NCBI GenBank assembly: GCA_027019265.1
Contig: JALUWX010000002.1
Location: 47,150 to 111,149 of the forward strand
DNA: 64,000 nt
Source of the DNA: Phycisphaerales bacterium
Lineage (GTDB): Bacteria > Planctomycetota > Phycisphaerae > Phycisphaerales > UBA1924
Direction: 5' to 3'
Numbering within the stretch: the stretch's first letter is position 1; each line of letters opens with the position of its first letter. The translations under genes and the position numbers were made by a program. A model generated the notes under the pieces. It worked only from the letters and a program-made list of their open reading frames with translations, was not told the DNA's origin and did not search any database. Positions 1 to 9,029 of the stretch are shown piece by piece.

Positions 1-1
1 C

Positions 2-916
2 GAGGACAGCTTGCGCTTTATAGTCCTAGATGCGTCGGACCCGAGCAACAAGAATGCTGTTCTCGATGTCTCGTACACGCGCCGGCTACCCGACGCACCG
101 CTGTATTTTGCCGCGACGGTGGACGGGAACTCGGACATCTGGGTTTTCACGGATGGGGAATCGCGCCGGCTGACGACAGACCCAGGTCTCGACAACTGGC
201 CGGTCCCGTCGCCCGACGGGCGCTGGGTCGCATTTCAGTCACAACGTGATGGGAGTTACGACATCTTCGTGATGCCGTCCGACGGCAGTGCTCCCCCACG
301 CAAGCTCGCTTCAGGCCCGTCACACGACGGGCTCCCCGTCTGGTCCCCCGACTCGTCTGAGATCGCATTCTTCTCCAACCGCGGCTTGCCCGAGCCCGAG
401 CCGCGCACACTTCCCGGACATATCTACCGGGTGAGCCTCGACGGCACCGGGCTTAAGCGATTGACCGACGAACCGATGGGTTCAACGGTCGGCCCGAGTT
501 CATGGAGTCCGGACGGGAGGTCGTTGCTCCTCAGCCGTCGTAACGAAGAAACTGGCCTCGACATCTACCGACTCGATCTTGAGACAGGAACCGAGCATCG
601 GCTCACACGGTCACCCGAGGACGAATACGGCGCGCAGTATTCGCCGGACGGGAGCCGGATCACATACTACTTGGAGACCGACGAGCACTGTGATGTAGCA
701 ATTTCAGACTACGAGGGAACAGAGCGCACAGTCCTCACCAATGACCCCGGCTGGCATTACGTTCAGGGATGGTCACCTGATGGGGCCTGGGTGGCTGTTC
801 TGTCCTATTCGCCGGACTACACCGAGTCCACGAGCCGAGCCATTCACGTCAAGAGCGGGCAGTTGGTAACGACGGCAGTTGTGCCTGGGGCACGTGAGTT
901 CAGATGGGGAAATTAG
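2..916 (+). CDS. TolB/PD40-type beta-propeller protein, 5' end outside window
   Basis: The frame is open to the left edge, so this is probably the C-terminal part of a longer protein; the first possible start inside the window is a TTG at 11. At least five WD40-like PD40 blade motifs are visible (PSPDGRWVAF, WSPDSSEIAF, WSPDGRSLLL, YSPDGSRITY, WSPDGAWVAV), spaced about 45-50 residues apart, several followed by D-I-Y or D-I-F as in TolB-like propellers. Such domains act as protein-interaction or periplasmic scaffold domains, often fused to a kinase or regulator at the N-terminus. No catalytic motif is visible in the 301 residues seen. What lies upstream, and hence the function, cannot be judged. 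Confidence 0.8.
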   Translation, partial: EDSLRFIVLDASDPSNKNAVLDVSYTRRLPDAPLYFAATVDGNSDIWVFTDGESRRLTTDPGLDNWPVPSPDGRWVAFQSQRDGSYDIFVMPSDGSAPPRKLASGPSHDGLPVWSPDSSEIAFFSNRGLPEPEPRTLPGHIYRVSLDGTGLKRLTDEPMGSTVGPSSWSPDGRSLLLSRRNEETGLDIYRLDLETGTEHRLTRSPEDEYGAQYSPDGSRITYYLETDEHCDVAISDYEGTERTVLTNDPGWHYVQGWSPDGAWVAVLSYSPDYTESTSRAIHVKSGQLVTTAVVPGAREFRWGN

Positions 917-1030
917 CTCAGTTGCGAGTATCGACTATCGAGGGGACAGCTACCTCTGTGCGGCGTACTTGCACCTTTGATTGAGCAGTCGGTGTTTGTC
1001 GGTAGAGAAGCCACGGCATAACCGTATTTT

Positions 1031-1113
1031 CGCGGTGAAATCAGAATCCGTGTTTCCGGCCCCCAAAGGCCGATCTGAGCGGCAAAAAGTTCAACTGGAG
1101 TTCTGTCACCCCG
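1031..1113 (+). repeat. Dispersed repeat, copy 1
   Basis: First of four direct copies of a repeat with the core AAAAGTTCAACTGG followed by AGTTCTGTCACCCCG. Copies 1 and 2 align without gaps over 83 bp. In copy 1 a short hairpin GGCC-CCCAAA-GGCC lies in the middle. Read on the minus strand the copy encodes GDRTPVELFAAQIGLW. It lies between the PD40 gene and the efflux operon and is followed by two strong stem-loops. Confidence 0.85.
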
Positions 1114-1128
1114 ATTTTTCGAGAGATC

Positions 1129-1158
1129 AAGCCCTTCGACGAGCACGTCGAAGGGCTT
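1129..1158. terminator. 13-bp stem-loop beside repeat copy 1
   Basis: Perfect inverted repeat AAGCCCTTCGACG / CGTCGAAGGGCTT with a 4-nt loop, followed by TCTCATT. It could terminate transcription from either side, though the T tract is weak; it could also be part of the repeat element. Confidence 0.5.
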
Positions 1159-1230
1159 TCTCATTGTGGGGACGAGGTTTGTGCCGTCGAGGCGGCAGTT
1201 CAAACAGACGATTTCGAGGCCCACCGGATG

Positions 1231-1260
1231 CGAGATCGGACGGTTCCGATCTCGAGTTTT
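1231..1260 (+). terminator. Hairpin with short T run
   Basis: Perfect inverted repeat CGAGATCGGA / TCCGATCTCG with a CGGT loop, followed by AGTTTTAT. It resembles a weak intrinsic terminator for plus-strand transcription. Confidence 0.4.
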
Positions 1261-1484
1261 ATACCTCTACATTCTCTTCCAGCGCTCTGACCTGATGTGG
1301 AAGGAACGCTCTCTGTCGGAAATCATACTGCTCGGACATCGTTAGCCTTGGGTCGAATCTTGCATCGTGCCACGGTTCCGCCGGCTCGATGGAGTCGCAG
1401 ACGCGGTCTGATAAAGGGGGCGCGCAGGCCGTGTTCGAATAAATGCGGCGAGCACAACCATGTTCTCATGCCCAACCGGCACAA

Positions 1485-2876
1485 TCAGTGTTGTGCCCGA
1501 TCGTCACTGACCCGGACACCGTCATGCAGGTCACTGCCGGGCGCGATCACGACAACCGCCGCGTCATCCAACCCGTTGACGACCTGAGCCTGCGCGTCGT
1601 TCACCAATCCGATCGTGATCGGTGTGAGCCGTGCCCGCCCACCACGCACCGTGAATACCCGCCACCCTCCGTCGTCTCCTCGGAACAATGCCGAGCGGGG
1701 TACGATCACTGTCCGGTCAGCCTCGGCAGTATGAACGCGCACACGAACACGGTACTCGGCACCGACCGACCGGGTTTGTGCGCGCAAGCTGTCCATTGCC
1801 TTGTCGTCAAACGAAACGGTCACCCACACGCGCTGTTCTTCGACACCAAGCGACGAAAGCTTGGTGAAAGCGGTTGGATCGACCCGGGAGACCGTCGCGG
1901 GCAACGCCGACCCGTCCGCCAGCAGCCCGAACACTTCCGCACGATCGCCGACCGAGACCTCCACCGCGTCCTGTGTCAGCAGATCTACTTTCGCTTCCAG
2001 GCGGGACAGGTCACCGACCTCGATCAGCGGTGTTCCCCCCGTGAGCAACCGTTCGTCCGTGACATATCGCTCGAGCACAACGCCATCGATCGGAGACTTC
2101 ACCCGCTCGGTCGCGTCGCCGAGCCTCAACTCGGCCTCGGCGAGCTGCGCGTGGCTGGCCGCGAGTTGTTGCTCGATCGATCCGCGGTAAATCCCTTTGA
2201 GTTCGATGAGTTCGGTCACCGCATTCGGGTACAGATTCACCACCTCTTCGATGACGCGCGTGGCCGCAAGCAGAAACCGCTGGTAGCTCAGGTCGACACC
2301 CGCGGCGGCAGCGTCGGTACGGGCCTTCTGGAGTTCCAGAGCGTTGGCGGCGTCTTCCGAGTTCAGTCGCTCGATGCTCTGCTTTTGCAGTTCCGCAAAG
2401 TCGAACCGGACCTTGCTGGATTCGACACGCTTCTGCGATGCCTCAACCACAGACGCCATCAAACGGGTGAGATCGGCTGCCTCACGCAGCGCCGTTTTTT
2501 CGAGTTTGTCGTACGCGTTGAGCTCCAGTCTGACCTTGTTGCCCTCGACAGCGGCCTTGGCCTGCGCCACTGCAAGCGAGAGCGGCTTCGTATCAAGTAC
2601 GGCCAACGCTTGCCCGCTTTTGACAGGCTCGCCGATCTCAGGACCGACGCTGAGCACCCGCCCGTCCACCGGCATCGAGATCGTGAGCCGGGCCTCGTCA
2701 GGCAGACTCGTCCGCCCGCGGTCCTCGACAAACGCGATGATCTGCCCGGTGCTCGCCTCGCTCGTCTGCACAGCAACCCTGCTGCCGCGAAGGGCGAGAG
2801 CGAGCACAGCGAGAACGACCAGAGCGGGGAGAGCCCAGAGCAGCACCCGACCGGTTCGTACTTGTCTATTCATCAC
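1485..2876 (-). CDS. HlyD/RND-type membrane fusion protein of an ABC efflux system
   Basis: Periplasmic adaptor expected to link the inner-membrane ABC transporter encoded upstream to an outer-membrane channel. One N-terminal membrane anchor (about residues 9-28, rich in L, A and V) is followed by a lipoyl-type half motif (PVDGRVLSVGPEIGEPVKSGQALAVLD split around residue 70-95), a long alpha-helical hairpin (about 105-260), the second half (KSPIDGVVLERYV) and beta-barrel domains. The 463-aa length is normal for the family. Start is GTG at 2876 or ATG one codon later; the GTG overlaps the permease stop by one base, indicating translational coupling. Third gene of the operon; no outer-membrane channel gene is present nearby. 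Confidence 0.9.
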   Translation of the reverse strand: MMNRQVRTGRVLLWALPALVVLAVLALALRGSRVAVQTSEASTGQIIAFVEDRGRTSLPDEARLTISMPVDGRVLSVGPEIGEPVKSGQALAVLDTKPLSLAVAQAKAAVEGNKVRLELNAYDKLEKTALREAADLTRLMASVVEASQKRVESSKVRFDFAELQKQSIERLNSEDAANALELQKARTDAAAAGVDLSYQRFLLAATRVIEEVVNLYPNAVTELIELKGIYRGSIEQQLAASHAQLAEAELRLGDATERVKSPIDGVVLERYVTDERLLTGGTPLIEVGDLSRLEAKVDLLTQDAVEVSVGDRAEVFGLLADGSALPATVSRVDPTAFTKLSSLGVEEQRVWVTVSFDDKAMDSLRAQTRSVGAEYRVRVRVHTAEADRTVIVPRSALFRGDDGGWRVFTVRGGRARLTPITIGLVNDAQAQVVNGLDDAAVVVIAPGSDLHDGVRVSDDRAQH

Positions 2877-5278
2877 TACTCCTTCACGCCGAGGGCGTCG
2901 AGCACATTCATCCTCTTGATTAGTGCATACACCACGCGGTACGCCAAGACCGTGAACACAAACGCCAGCATGAGCGACATCACCCAGTTGATCCGGGGAA
3001 CGTGGACCATCATCCGAAAGAGATCATTGGCGATCTGGTCAGACAGCCCGTTGAGCAAGGCCACCCCGAGCGGCAAGCCGAGCGCCGCACCGATCATATT
3101 CACCAGGATGATCTCACGAAACAGCATCGATCCGATTTCCCGTGGCTGATACCCCAGCACACGAAAAGTCGCTAGTTCTCGGCGTCTATCTTTCAGCGAC
3201 ATGAGCGCCCCGTTGAGGATCGTTCCGAGGAAAATCACCGCCGCGAAACCAATCATTACATAGGTAACGGAACCGAGTTTTTGAATCAACTCCTCATTGA
3301 GCTGTTCCTTCTGCCTCCCGATGTCAGAAAAAGTTGCGACCTCAGACGACTCACGCACACGCCGGAAAAATGCGCGACGTTGCTGCCTGTCAGGGGTGCC
3401 GCGAAGTTGTATCGATGTGACGGCGTTATGCTGACCGACCAGTTCCGACAGAAAGTCGAGGCTTGTGTACATCGTCTGTGTGCCGAACGCGCTGTCGGCG
3501 ATCCCGGCAACGAAAACGGAATGCTCGCGTTGCTCGCCCCGCGACGGTCGAAACACGAACCGGTCCCCAACACGCAGCCCGAGTTGCTCGCTCATCCGTT
3601 TGGGCATCAGGACACCGAACGAGGGGATGCGCAGGCGCTGTTCGCCCGCATCGTGCGGTACCGTAAGCACCGATCCCGGCGCGAGGCCCGAGATCACCGC
3701 CTGTTTGCGCGCCGGACCGAATGATGCTTCGCCTTCCAGCTCCAAACGCCCCTCGGCGTCGGAGATCCCGGATATCCGCCGTGCCTCATCGATCGCGCTG
3801 TCCTCGACCGGATCGTGCAGCACGAGTTCGTAGTTGCTCTTGACCACGTTGTTGAACTGGAAATCGACCATGTGGTGCAGCGAAGAACGCATCCCCAACG
3901 CTGCAAAGACTATCGCCGATCCACTACCGGCCGCCACAAGCCCGATCGCCGATCGCACCCGGTTGCGGAACACGTTGCGGAGTACGAGTTGCCAGCCGAA
4001 CCCGAGCCGTTTCCAGAACGCGCCCCATCGCTCGAGAACGATGCGGCCGGCGCTCTCGGGCGGCTTTGGGCGCATCGCCTCGCCGGCCGTGAGCAGGCGC
4101 ACACGGCGCACACCGTAGAGCGTGCCCAGCACCGCGCTCCCGGTCGAGACCAATAGCCCGATCGTGAACAACGCGGGATGTGCATGGTTGATGAGATTCG
4201 GGAAGTTGAAGAAGGAGCGGTACATCCCCGTCATCCCGCCCGCCAGCACATAACCCAGCGCACAACCTAGCACCCCGCCAAGCAAACCCACAACCAGTCC
4301 GTAAGCGATGAAATGCGCAAAGATGTGCCGCCCCGGTACACCAATCGCCTTAAGCGTTCCAATGACCGTTCGCTGTTGATCACTCATCCGCACCATGAGC
4401 ACATTGAGCACAAGTGCCGCCACCAACAAGAAAATTGACGGAAGAACACCGCCCATTGTCCGCAGCCCGCCGATCTCCGTATCGAGTGTCATCGCGCTCA
4501 GCTGTTCACCGATCGGTGTGCGAGAGAGTACGCCATACGAAGCCAGACGATCGGCGACAGTATCCATCACCGGACGCGGATCAGCTTTGAACCCCGGTGT
4601 AACGGACCCGACAACGCTGTTGCATGCCCCGTGCAGATCAAATACATCCTCGGCGTATGTGCGTTTAATCCAGACCGCCCCGTAGATCTCCGGGTCGGGC
4701 GCAACAGCCCCGGGCGGCGTGAGGTAGGTCGTCTCGGCAGAGATCGCCGTCCCCACAACATGCACCGTCCTGTTCTGCCCCCCGAGGATAAGACCGATCA
4801 CGCTTCCGGGCACAAGCCCGTGCGCCGCCGCGAATCGCTCCGAGATGATCGCCTCATTGTCGCGGCGGTCCGTGAAGTACGACCCCTGCCGCAGGGTGAT
4901 GTCGTCGAGCACAGCCCGACGAACATCGGGCATCGAGATGACAAGGGCGCCGACCGGGCGGTCCGGGTCGATCCCACGTTTGGGCTCACCTGCCGAGCTG
5001 ACCATCGCCGGGAAAACGATCCGTTCGCGCAGCCGCGAGACGCCCGAGAGTTTTCCGAGTCGTGTCACCTCTGCCTCCGGAGCCTGCTTCAGCGAGACCC
5101 AGAAATCCGTCATCTGGCATCGGGCAAAGAACGCGTCGCGCGCCCGGTCCAGGTTGAGGTAGGTCCCCATCATCCCGACAAGGCACCCCACGCCGATCGC
5201 GCTGATCGCGACCACGGCCGCGAGCATGCCACGAGCCCGCACGAGGTCGCGCCGGAGTTTAATGTGCAGGACGCTCAC
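2876..5278 (-). CDS. ABC transporter permease with two FtsX domains
   Basis: Inner-membrane permease of the MacB/LolE class. The N-terminal membrane segment (about residues 18-42) is followed by a periplasmic MacB-like domain. A first FtsX core follows (about 270-390, with the typical MSDQQRTVIGTLKAIG segment), then a second periplasmic domain and a second FtsX core (about 670-795, with LKDRRRELATFRVLGY). The 800-aa length fits duplicated-FtsX permeases. It overlaps the ATPase gene by 4 nt and the fusion protein gene by 1 nt, so the three are one operon. The substrate cannot be read from the sequence; lipoproteins, peptides or small hydrophobic compounds are all known for relatives. Confidence 0.9.
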   Translation of the reverse strand: MSVLHIKLRRDLVRARGMLAAVVAISAIGVGCLVGMMGTYLNLDRARDAFFARCQMTDFWVSLKQAPEAEVTRLGKLSGVSRLRERIVFPAMVSSAGEPKRGIDPDRPVGALVISMPDVRRAVLDDITLRQGSYFTDRRDNEAIISERFAAAHGLVPGSVIGLILGGQNRTVHVVGTAISAETTYLTPPGAVAPDPEIYGAVWIKRTYAEDVFDLHGACNSVVGSVTPGFKADPRPVMDTVADRLASYGVLSRTPIGEQLSAMTLDTEIGGLRTMGGVLPSIFLLVAALVLNVLMVRMSDQQRTVIGTLKAIGVPGRHIFAHFIAYGLVVGLLGGVLGCALGYVLAGGMTGMYRSFFNFPNLINHAHPALFTIGLLVSTGSAVLGTLYGVRRVRLLTAGEAMRPKPPESAGRIVLERWGAFWKRLGFGWQLVLRNVFRNRVRSAIGLVAAGSGSAIVFAALGMRSSLHHMVDFQFNNVVKSNYELVLHDPVEDSAIDEARRISGISDAEGRLELEGEASFGPARKQAVISGLAPGSVLTVPHDAGEQRLRIPSFGVLMPKRMSEQLGLRVGDRFVFRPSRGEQREHSVFVAGIADSAFGTQTMYTSLDFLSELVGQHNAVTSIQLRGTPDRQQRRAFFRRVRESSEVATFSDIGRQKEQLNEELIQKLGSVTYVMIGFAAVIFLGTILNGALMSLKDRRRELATFRVLGYQPREIGSMLFREIILVNMIGAALGLPLGVALLNGLSDQIANDLFRMMVHVPRINWVMSLMLAFVFTVLAYRVVYALIKRMNVLDALGVKE

Positions 5279-6045
5279 CAGTTGATCTCGTCGACTCCGA
5301 CCCGTTTCCGGTTCACCCCGCTCGAACGGATTACGCCCGAACCGAGCCTCGCAATGCGGTGCCCGAGCCGGGCGACGCTTTCGTTATGCGTGATGATCAC
5401 GACCGTTGTATCCAGCTGCTTGTTGAGATCGATCAATGTCTTGAGCACGGCTTTTCCCGTCTCGGCGTCGAGCGCCCCGGTCGGCTCATCGCACAAGAGC
5501 AGGGTGGGTTTCTTCCCCAGCGCCCGGGCGATCGACACCCGCTGTTGCTGTCCGCCCGAGAGCTGGGCCGGGAAGTAGCCGGCCCGGTCATCCATCTGCA
5601 CCCAACGCAGGGCTTCGAGCGGGTCCATCGGGTCTTTGACCAACTCGGTCGCAACGCGCACATTCTCGAGGCTCGTCAGCGTGGGCACGAGGTTGTAGAA
5701 CTGGAAGACGAACCCCACCTCATGCCGCCGAAAGTCGGTCAGCTGCGCATCGCTCATCGCCGAGATGTCGCGGTTGCCGTAAAAGATCTGGCCCCTTGTC
5801 GGGCGGTCGATCCCGCCGATCATATTGAGCAGCGTCGTCTTCCCGGAACCCGACGGCCCGAGAACAACCGTCACCAGCCCGCGCTCGATATCGAGATCGA
5901 CACCTTGCAGCACCCTCGTCTCAACCTCGCCACAGACATACGACTTCTGCACCTCGGCCAAACGAACCGCCACGCTCTTGTCGTTGCTAATGCCCTTTGA
6001 TTCTCGCCCTATGTCGAATGTGGCCATCAGAACCCCAGAACTCAT
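5275..6045 (-). CDS. ABC transporter ATP-binding protein (LolD/MacB type)
   Basis: Cytoplasmic ATPase that powers the FtsX-type permease. Walker A GPSGSGKTT (about residues 83-91), Q-loop FVFQFYNLVPTLTSLENV, signature LSGGQQQRVSIARAL, Walker B LLLCDEPTGAL and the switch His in VVIITHNESVA are all intact. Length 256 aa is slightly long because of an unusual N-terminus; an internal ATG (MATFD, at 6027) is an alternative start. The annotated ATG overlaps the stop of the truncated sigma factor fragment, so the 5' end of this operon seems to have been rearranged. Confidence 0.92.
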   Translation of the reverse strand: MSSGVLMATFDIGRESKGISNDKSVAVRLAEVQKSYVCGEVETRVLQGVDLDIERGLVTVVLGPSGSGKTTLLNMIGGIDRPTRGQIFYGNRDISAMSDAQLTDFRRHEVGFVFQFYNLVPTLTSLENVRVATELVKDPMDPLEALRWVQMDDRAGYFPAQLSGGQQQRVSIARALGKKPTLLLCDEPTGALDAETGKAVLKTLIDLNKQLDTTVVIITHNESVARLGHRIARLGSGVIRSSGVNRKRVGVDEINW

Positions 6046-6254
6046 CCATCCAAAGGAAAAATATCCAGATGGTAGGCCTCGTGGACGAGGGCCGTGGGCT
6101 GGAGCGTCTGGCCCTTGTCCTCGGCTCGAAAGTGGATCTCCGCGGCCCTGCGGAGTTGGTCGTAGACGAGCGGCAGGAGCTTCTCCGCGGCATTTGCGTC
6201 GCTCTCACCAGCTTGTTGAAGCAAGAGCGTGATCTGAACCTCTGGCCCATCCAT
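6042..6254 (-). pseudogene. Truncated ECF sigma factor (planctomycete/acidobacterial type)
   Basis: From ATG 6254 the frame reads as the first part of a sigma-70 family ECF factor: VQITLLLQQAGESDANAAEKLLPLVYDQLRRAA followed, after a short insert, by QTLQPTALVHEAY, which is the hallmark N-terminal pattern of that group (region 2 start). Similarity stops abruptly after ALVHEAY near 6074; the following 10 codons are unrelated and end at a TGA that overlaps the ABC ATPase start. Regions 2.3-4 are missing, so it cannot act as a sigma factor. A deletion probably fused its head to the efflux operon. The repeat copy 2 lies just upstream. Confidence 0.75.
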
Positions 6255-6335
6255 ACGACCATGGTAGTTGAAATGGCATAGCCTTTGGCCGAGCGTGGCG
6301 GTCGGTTGCATCAGGCATCGGTGCCGGATCCCGTT

Positions 6336-6418
6336 CACGGTGAAACCAAAGTCCGCGTTTCCGTGCTCCAGAGACCGATCTGTGCCGCAAAGAGTTCAAC
6401 TGGAGTTCTGTCGCCCCG
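6336..6418 (+). repeat. Dispersed repeat, copy 2
   Basis: Gap-free alignment with copy 1 over 83 bp. Core is AGAGTTCAACTGG then AGTTCTGTCGCCCCG. The minus-strand reading GDRTPVELFAAQIGLW is identical to that of copy 1 although many codons differ by silent changes. It separates the sigma fragment/efflux operon from the SIR2-HerA cluster. Confidence 0.85.
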
Positions 6419-6484
6419 GTATCGGAGCGCTAGGGAAGCACCAATCGTGAGCAGGTGGTTTGAGCATTCGTCTAGCATTACCTC

Positions 6485-7852
6485 ATGGAGCACGGGCTGT
6501 GGTACTCCGTCGGCGGCTATCCCCTTAGCGAGCAGGTCGAAGTCAGGATCGAGAACGACGATCAGTTCACAACAACCGCGGTCACGCGAGACGTTCGGCC
6601 GAAGGTCGCCGAGCTCGCCGTAGTCTCGATCACGGGCAACCGGGCTGATTACCTTTCCATCGCCCAGAAGGGTCGCAAGATCGCGACTGGCCAGGTCACG
6701 GTCGTGTTCTCCAACCTTGTGCCGCTCGGCGACCTCGATGTCCAGTCGATTCGAGAGCGGCTTCCAACCACATTCCGAGATCGGTTCGATCCGCCCACTG
6801 TTGGGTGGTGGCGTCCGACACCTCGTCTGTGGGAGGAGATCCAGAAGGTCATCGCCGATGCGTGGCCGGATGCCCGCGCCCCCATCCGTGACCTCCGTTC
6901 CATCCTCGCGGGCTCGCAGGGCTTCACTGGCCGCGTCGAAGGTGGCGTAGAGGTCTTCGAGCGTGACGCGGTGGCAACAGCGATCCAAGCCTGGGGTGGG
7001 GACTCATTCCGCAAGCGAGTGCTCAGGAACGCGGTCCCAAGTCGCTCCACTCCCGTCGCCCCATTCCTCTCACAACTCCTGGGCGTCTCCCTCCGAGAAG
7101 ACCCACAGATCGCTATCGACCACATTAACTTCCCAGGGATGGAGATCGCCCGCAAGGACATGGTCGGTTCGGTCGTGTTCGGCGACCGCTACGGCGAGGA
7201 GTACTTCACCATCCTCAACTGCAACAGGCAGCCTCTAGAACGGACGCTCGGCGTCGATTTGATCTACTACAGCCACCGCTTCGACTCGTTCGTGCTGGTC
7301 CAGTACAAGCGGATGACCGAAGGCGGGGATGGTACCCCAGTATACAGGCCCAGCAGGGATTCCAATCACGACAAAGAGATCGAGCGGATGCGTGACGCCG
7401 AGCGTGCCATGCGACAGTTGCCCCGAGCCAAGGACAGCGGCACTGACGCCTACCGCCTTTCTGGCCGACCGTTCTACATGAAGCTCTGTGAGCCGAAGGC
7501 TAAAGCTGCTCTCGATGCCGGCATGGTCTCCGGCATGTACATCCCCCTCGATCTGTGGCGTCGGCAGCTCCGCTCCCCTGAGACGAAGGGCCCGCGGGAA
7601 GGGGTGGTCATGAACTGGGACACGTGCAAGCGACGGTTCAATAACAGCGAGTTCACGCGACTTCTGAGCCGAGGCTGGATCGGGTCGGCACCCGGTCGAT
7701 CCTCGTATCTGAGTTCCATCATCGAGAGCGTGCTCGGTAATGGACGCATGCTCGTTCTCGCCGCAACGACCGCCGGACGCTCGCCGCGCGACGCGCGACG
7801 CGACGGGATGGGCCGCTACGCCGCCGAGGACGATCCCGCCGGTGCTCTTTGA
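6485..7852 (+). CDS. Putative PD-(D/E)XK nuclease-like protein next to SIR2-HerA
   Basis: Not matched to a named family by eye. Residues 256-277 read GVDLIYY...FVLVQYKRM, with Asp258 and Gln273-x-Lys275. This fits the D-(X)n-(E/Q)-x-K core of PD-(D/E)XK nucleases of the Mrr/restriction-enzyme type, with the expected beta-hairpin hydrophobicity. The N-terminal 150 residues have no recognisable motif. The 455-aa gene starts at ATG 6485, about 65 bp after repeat copy 2, with no strong ribosome binding site. It is on the same strand as SIR2 and HerA, 148 bp upstream. A role as nuclease or sensor of the same defence cluster is inference; it may instead be independently acquired. Confidence 0.6.
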   Translation: MEHGLWYSVGGYPLSEQVEVRIENDDQFTTTAVTRDVRPKVAELAVVSITGNRADYLSIAQKGRKIATGQVTVVFSNLVPLGDLDVQSIRERLPTTFRDRFDPPTVGWWRPTPRLWEEIQKVIADAWPDARAPIRDLRSILAGSQGFTGRVEGGVEVFERDAVATAIQAWGGDSFRKRVLRNAVPSRSTPVAPFLSQLLGVSLREDPQIAIDHINFPGMEIARKDMVGSVVFGDRYGEEYFTILNCNRQPLERTLGVDLIYYSHRFDSFVLVQYKRMTEGGDGTPVYRPSRDSNHDKEIERMRDAERAMRQLPRAKDSGTDAYRLSGRPFYMKLCEPKAKAALDAGMVSGMYIPLDLWRRQLRSPETKGPREGVVMNWDTCKRRFNNSEFTRLLSRGWIGSAPGRSSYLSSIIESVLGNGRMLVLAATTAGRSPRDARRDGMGRYAAEDDPAGAL

Positions 7853-8000
7853 CCGAAACGGTTGCCGGCCGAGGGTCCTGTGCGATCGGACACGTTGGCA
7901 GTCAGATGGACGTGAGTTGTGGGTCTGCTGCCCGGTACAATCGTGCTGATGGGGGGCACATCCTCCGTTCCGCTTCACCGGGATCGAATAGGCTTCGCTT

Positions 8001-9029
8001 GTGAACTACGACGGACTAATCACTTTCATTCAGAACCACTTCACCGACGGCCTCGTCGTGGTGATCGGCTCGGGCCTTTCCGCCGCAGAAGGCATGTCTG
8101 GGATGTCTGCTCTCGCTACGCACCTGTCCGGCAGTGCTGCCATTCTCTCGGGAGCCGATGTCGATCTGTGGTCCAAGATAAAAGCACATCTTGATGCAAA
8201 TGAGGGCTTGGAAGCCGCGATGCTGAAGCACGCCCCGACGGATACGCTCGAAGAGTGGGTCGTCAGGTGCACGTGTTCCCTCCTTCTGCCTGAAGAGCAA
8301 CGCATCATGAAAGAGGTTGTCGAAGGCACTCGGACGCTTCGTCTCACGACGCTGCTTGGGAAAATTCTCAAGCCCCCGGCAGGACTACCGATCCTGACGA
8401 CCAACTACGATCGCTTGATTGAAGTTGCGTGCGAGATAGCAGGGTATCACGTGGACACAACGGCGGTCGGCCACTATGCCGGCGAGTTCGATCATGTGCG
8501 GAGTTGCATGGGGTCGTGCCGGGGGTTGAAGCCCGGCACTAAGTACAAGGAACTGGACCATTTTCCGCGGGCGGTCGTGCTGAAGCCGCATGGCAGCTTC
8601 GATTGGTACGAGTTCGATGGTAAGCCGCGCCGCTGCACCTTGGACCTCGACGCCGATCGGCTCGTGATCACGCCTGGGCTGAACAAGTACAAGAAGGGCT
8701 ACAACACGCCGTTCGATAAGCACCGTGATCTTGCCAACGATCACATCAAGCAGGCTGCACGGTTTTGCATCATTGGATACGGTTTCAACGACGATCACTT
8801 GCAAACGCATCTCGAACAGCGAATCAAGGGTGGTGCACCCACGCTCATCCTGACGCACACCGCGAACGGGAAATCGAGGTCCCTTGCGGAGGAGTCTGCA
8901 AACTGCGTTTGTGTCTCGAAGGTGTCGGGTGGTGATGGCGTCGCGGTATTGACCAAGGACAGCAAGTTCGAGCATCAAGGCCACAACCTCTGGGATATCG
9001 AGGTTTTGGCGACGGAGGTGTTGTCATGA
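8001..9029 (+). CDS. SIR2-domain protein of a SIR2-HerA defence system
   Basis: SIR2 (sirtuin-fold) protein, in this setting expected to deplete NAD+ or act as a nuclease on phage infection. The NAD-binding glycine motif VVVIGSGLSAAEGM is at residues 19-32, TTNYDRLIE at about 133-141, the putative catalytic His in KPHGSFDW at about 196-203 and the C-terminal Rossmann motif IIGYGFNDDHLQ near 257-268. The 342-aa length is that of a SIR2 domain with little extra. The only in-frame start is GTG 8001, because a TAG lies four codons upstream. The stop overlaps the HerA ATG by 4 nt, so the two are translationally coupled, as in known SIR2-HerA (Nezha-type) anti-phage operons. Confidence 0.9.
   Translation: MNYDGLITFIQNHFTDGLVVVIGSGLSAAEGMSGMSALATHLSGSAAILSGADVDLWSKIKAHLDANEGLEAAMLKHAPTDTLEEWVVRCTCSLLLPEEQRIMKEVVEGTRTLRLTTLLGKILKPPAGLPILTTNYDRLIEVACEIAGYHVDTTAVGHYAGEFDHVRSCMGSCRGLKPGTKYKELDHFPRAVVLKPHGSFDWYEFDGKPRRCTLDLDADRLVITPGLNKYKKGYNTPFDKHRDLANDHIKQAARFCIIGYGFNDDHLQTHLEQRIKGGAPTLILTHTANGKSRSLAEESANCVCVSKVSGGDGVAVLTKDSKFEHQGHNLWDIEVLATEVLS

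Larger units (their letters stand above)
917..1484. other. Gene-free stretch with repeat copy 1 and two hairpins
   Basis: No convincing gene is seen between the PD40 gene and the end of the membrane fusion protein gene. The stretch holds repeat copy 1 (1031-1113), a 13-bp perfect stem-loop (1129-1158) and a second hairpin (1231-1254) followed by a short T run. Open frames here on both strands look like by-products of high GC. Confidence 0.6.

Noticed and set aside
913..1224. Minus-strand frame carrying GDRTPVELF (repeat copy 1)
   Set aside because: Only the repeat part is conserved; flanking codons have no counterpart in the frames of copies 2 and 4, so it was not called as a gene. The peptide signal is reported as a finding instead.
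1443..3149. Long plus-strand frame (568 codons) opposite the membrane fusion protein gene
   Set aside because: Antisense to a clear HlyD-type gene; composition is arginine/histidine-rich without any domain. High GC keeps the opposite frame open.
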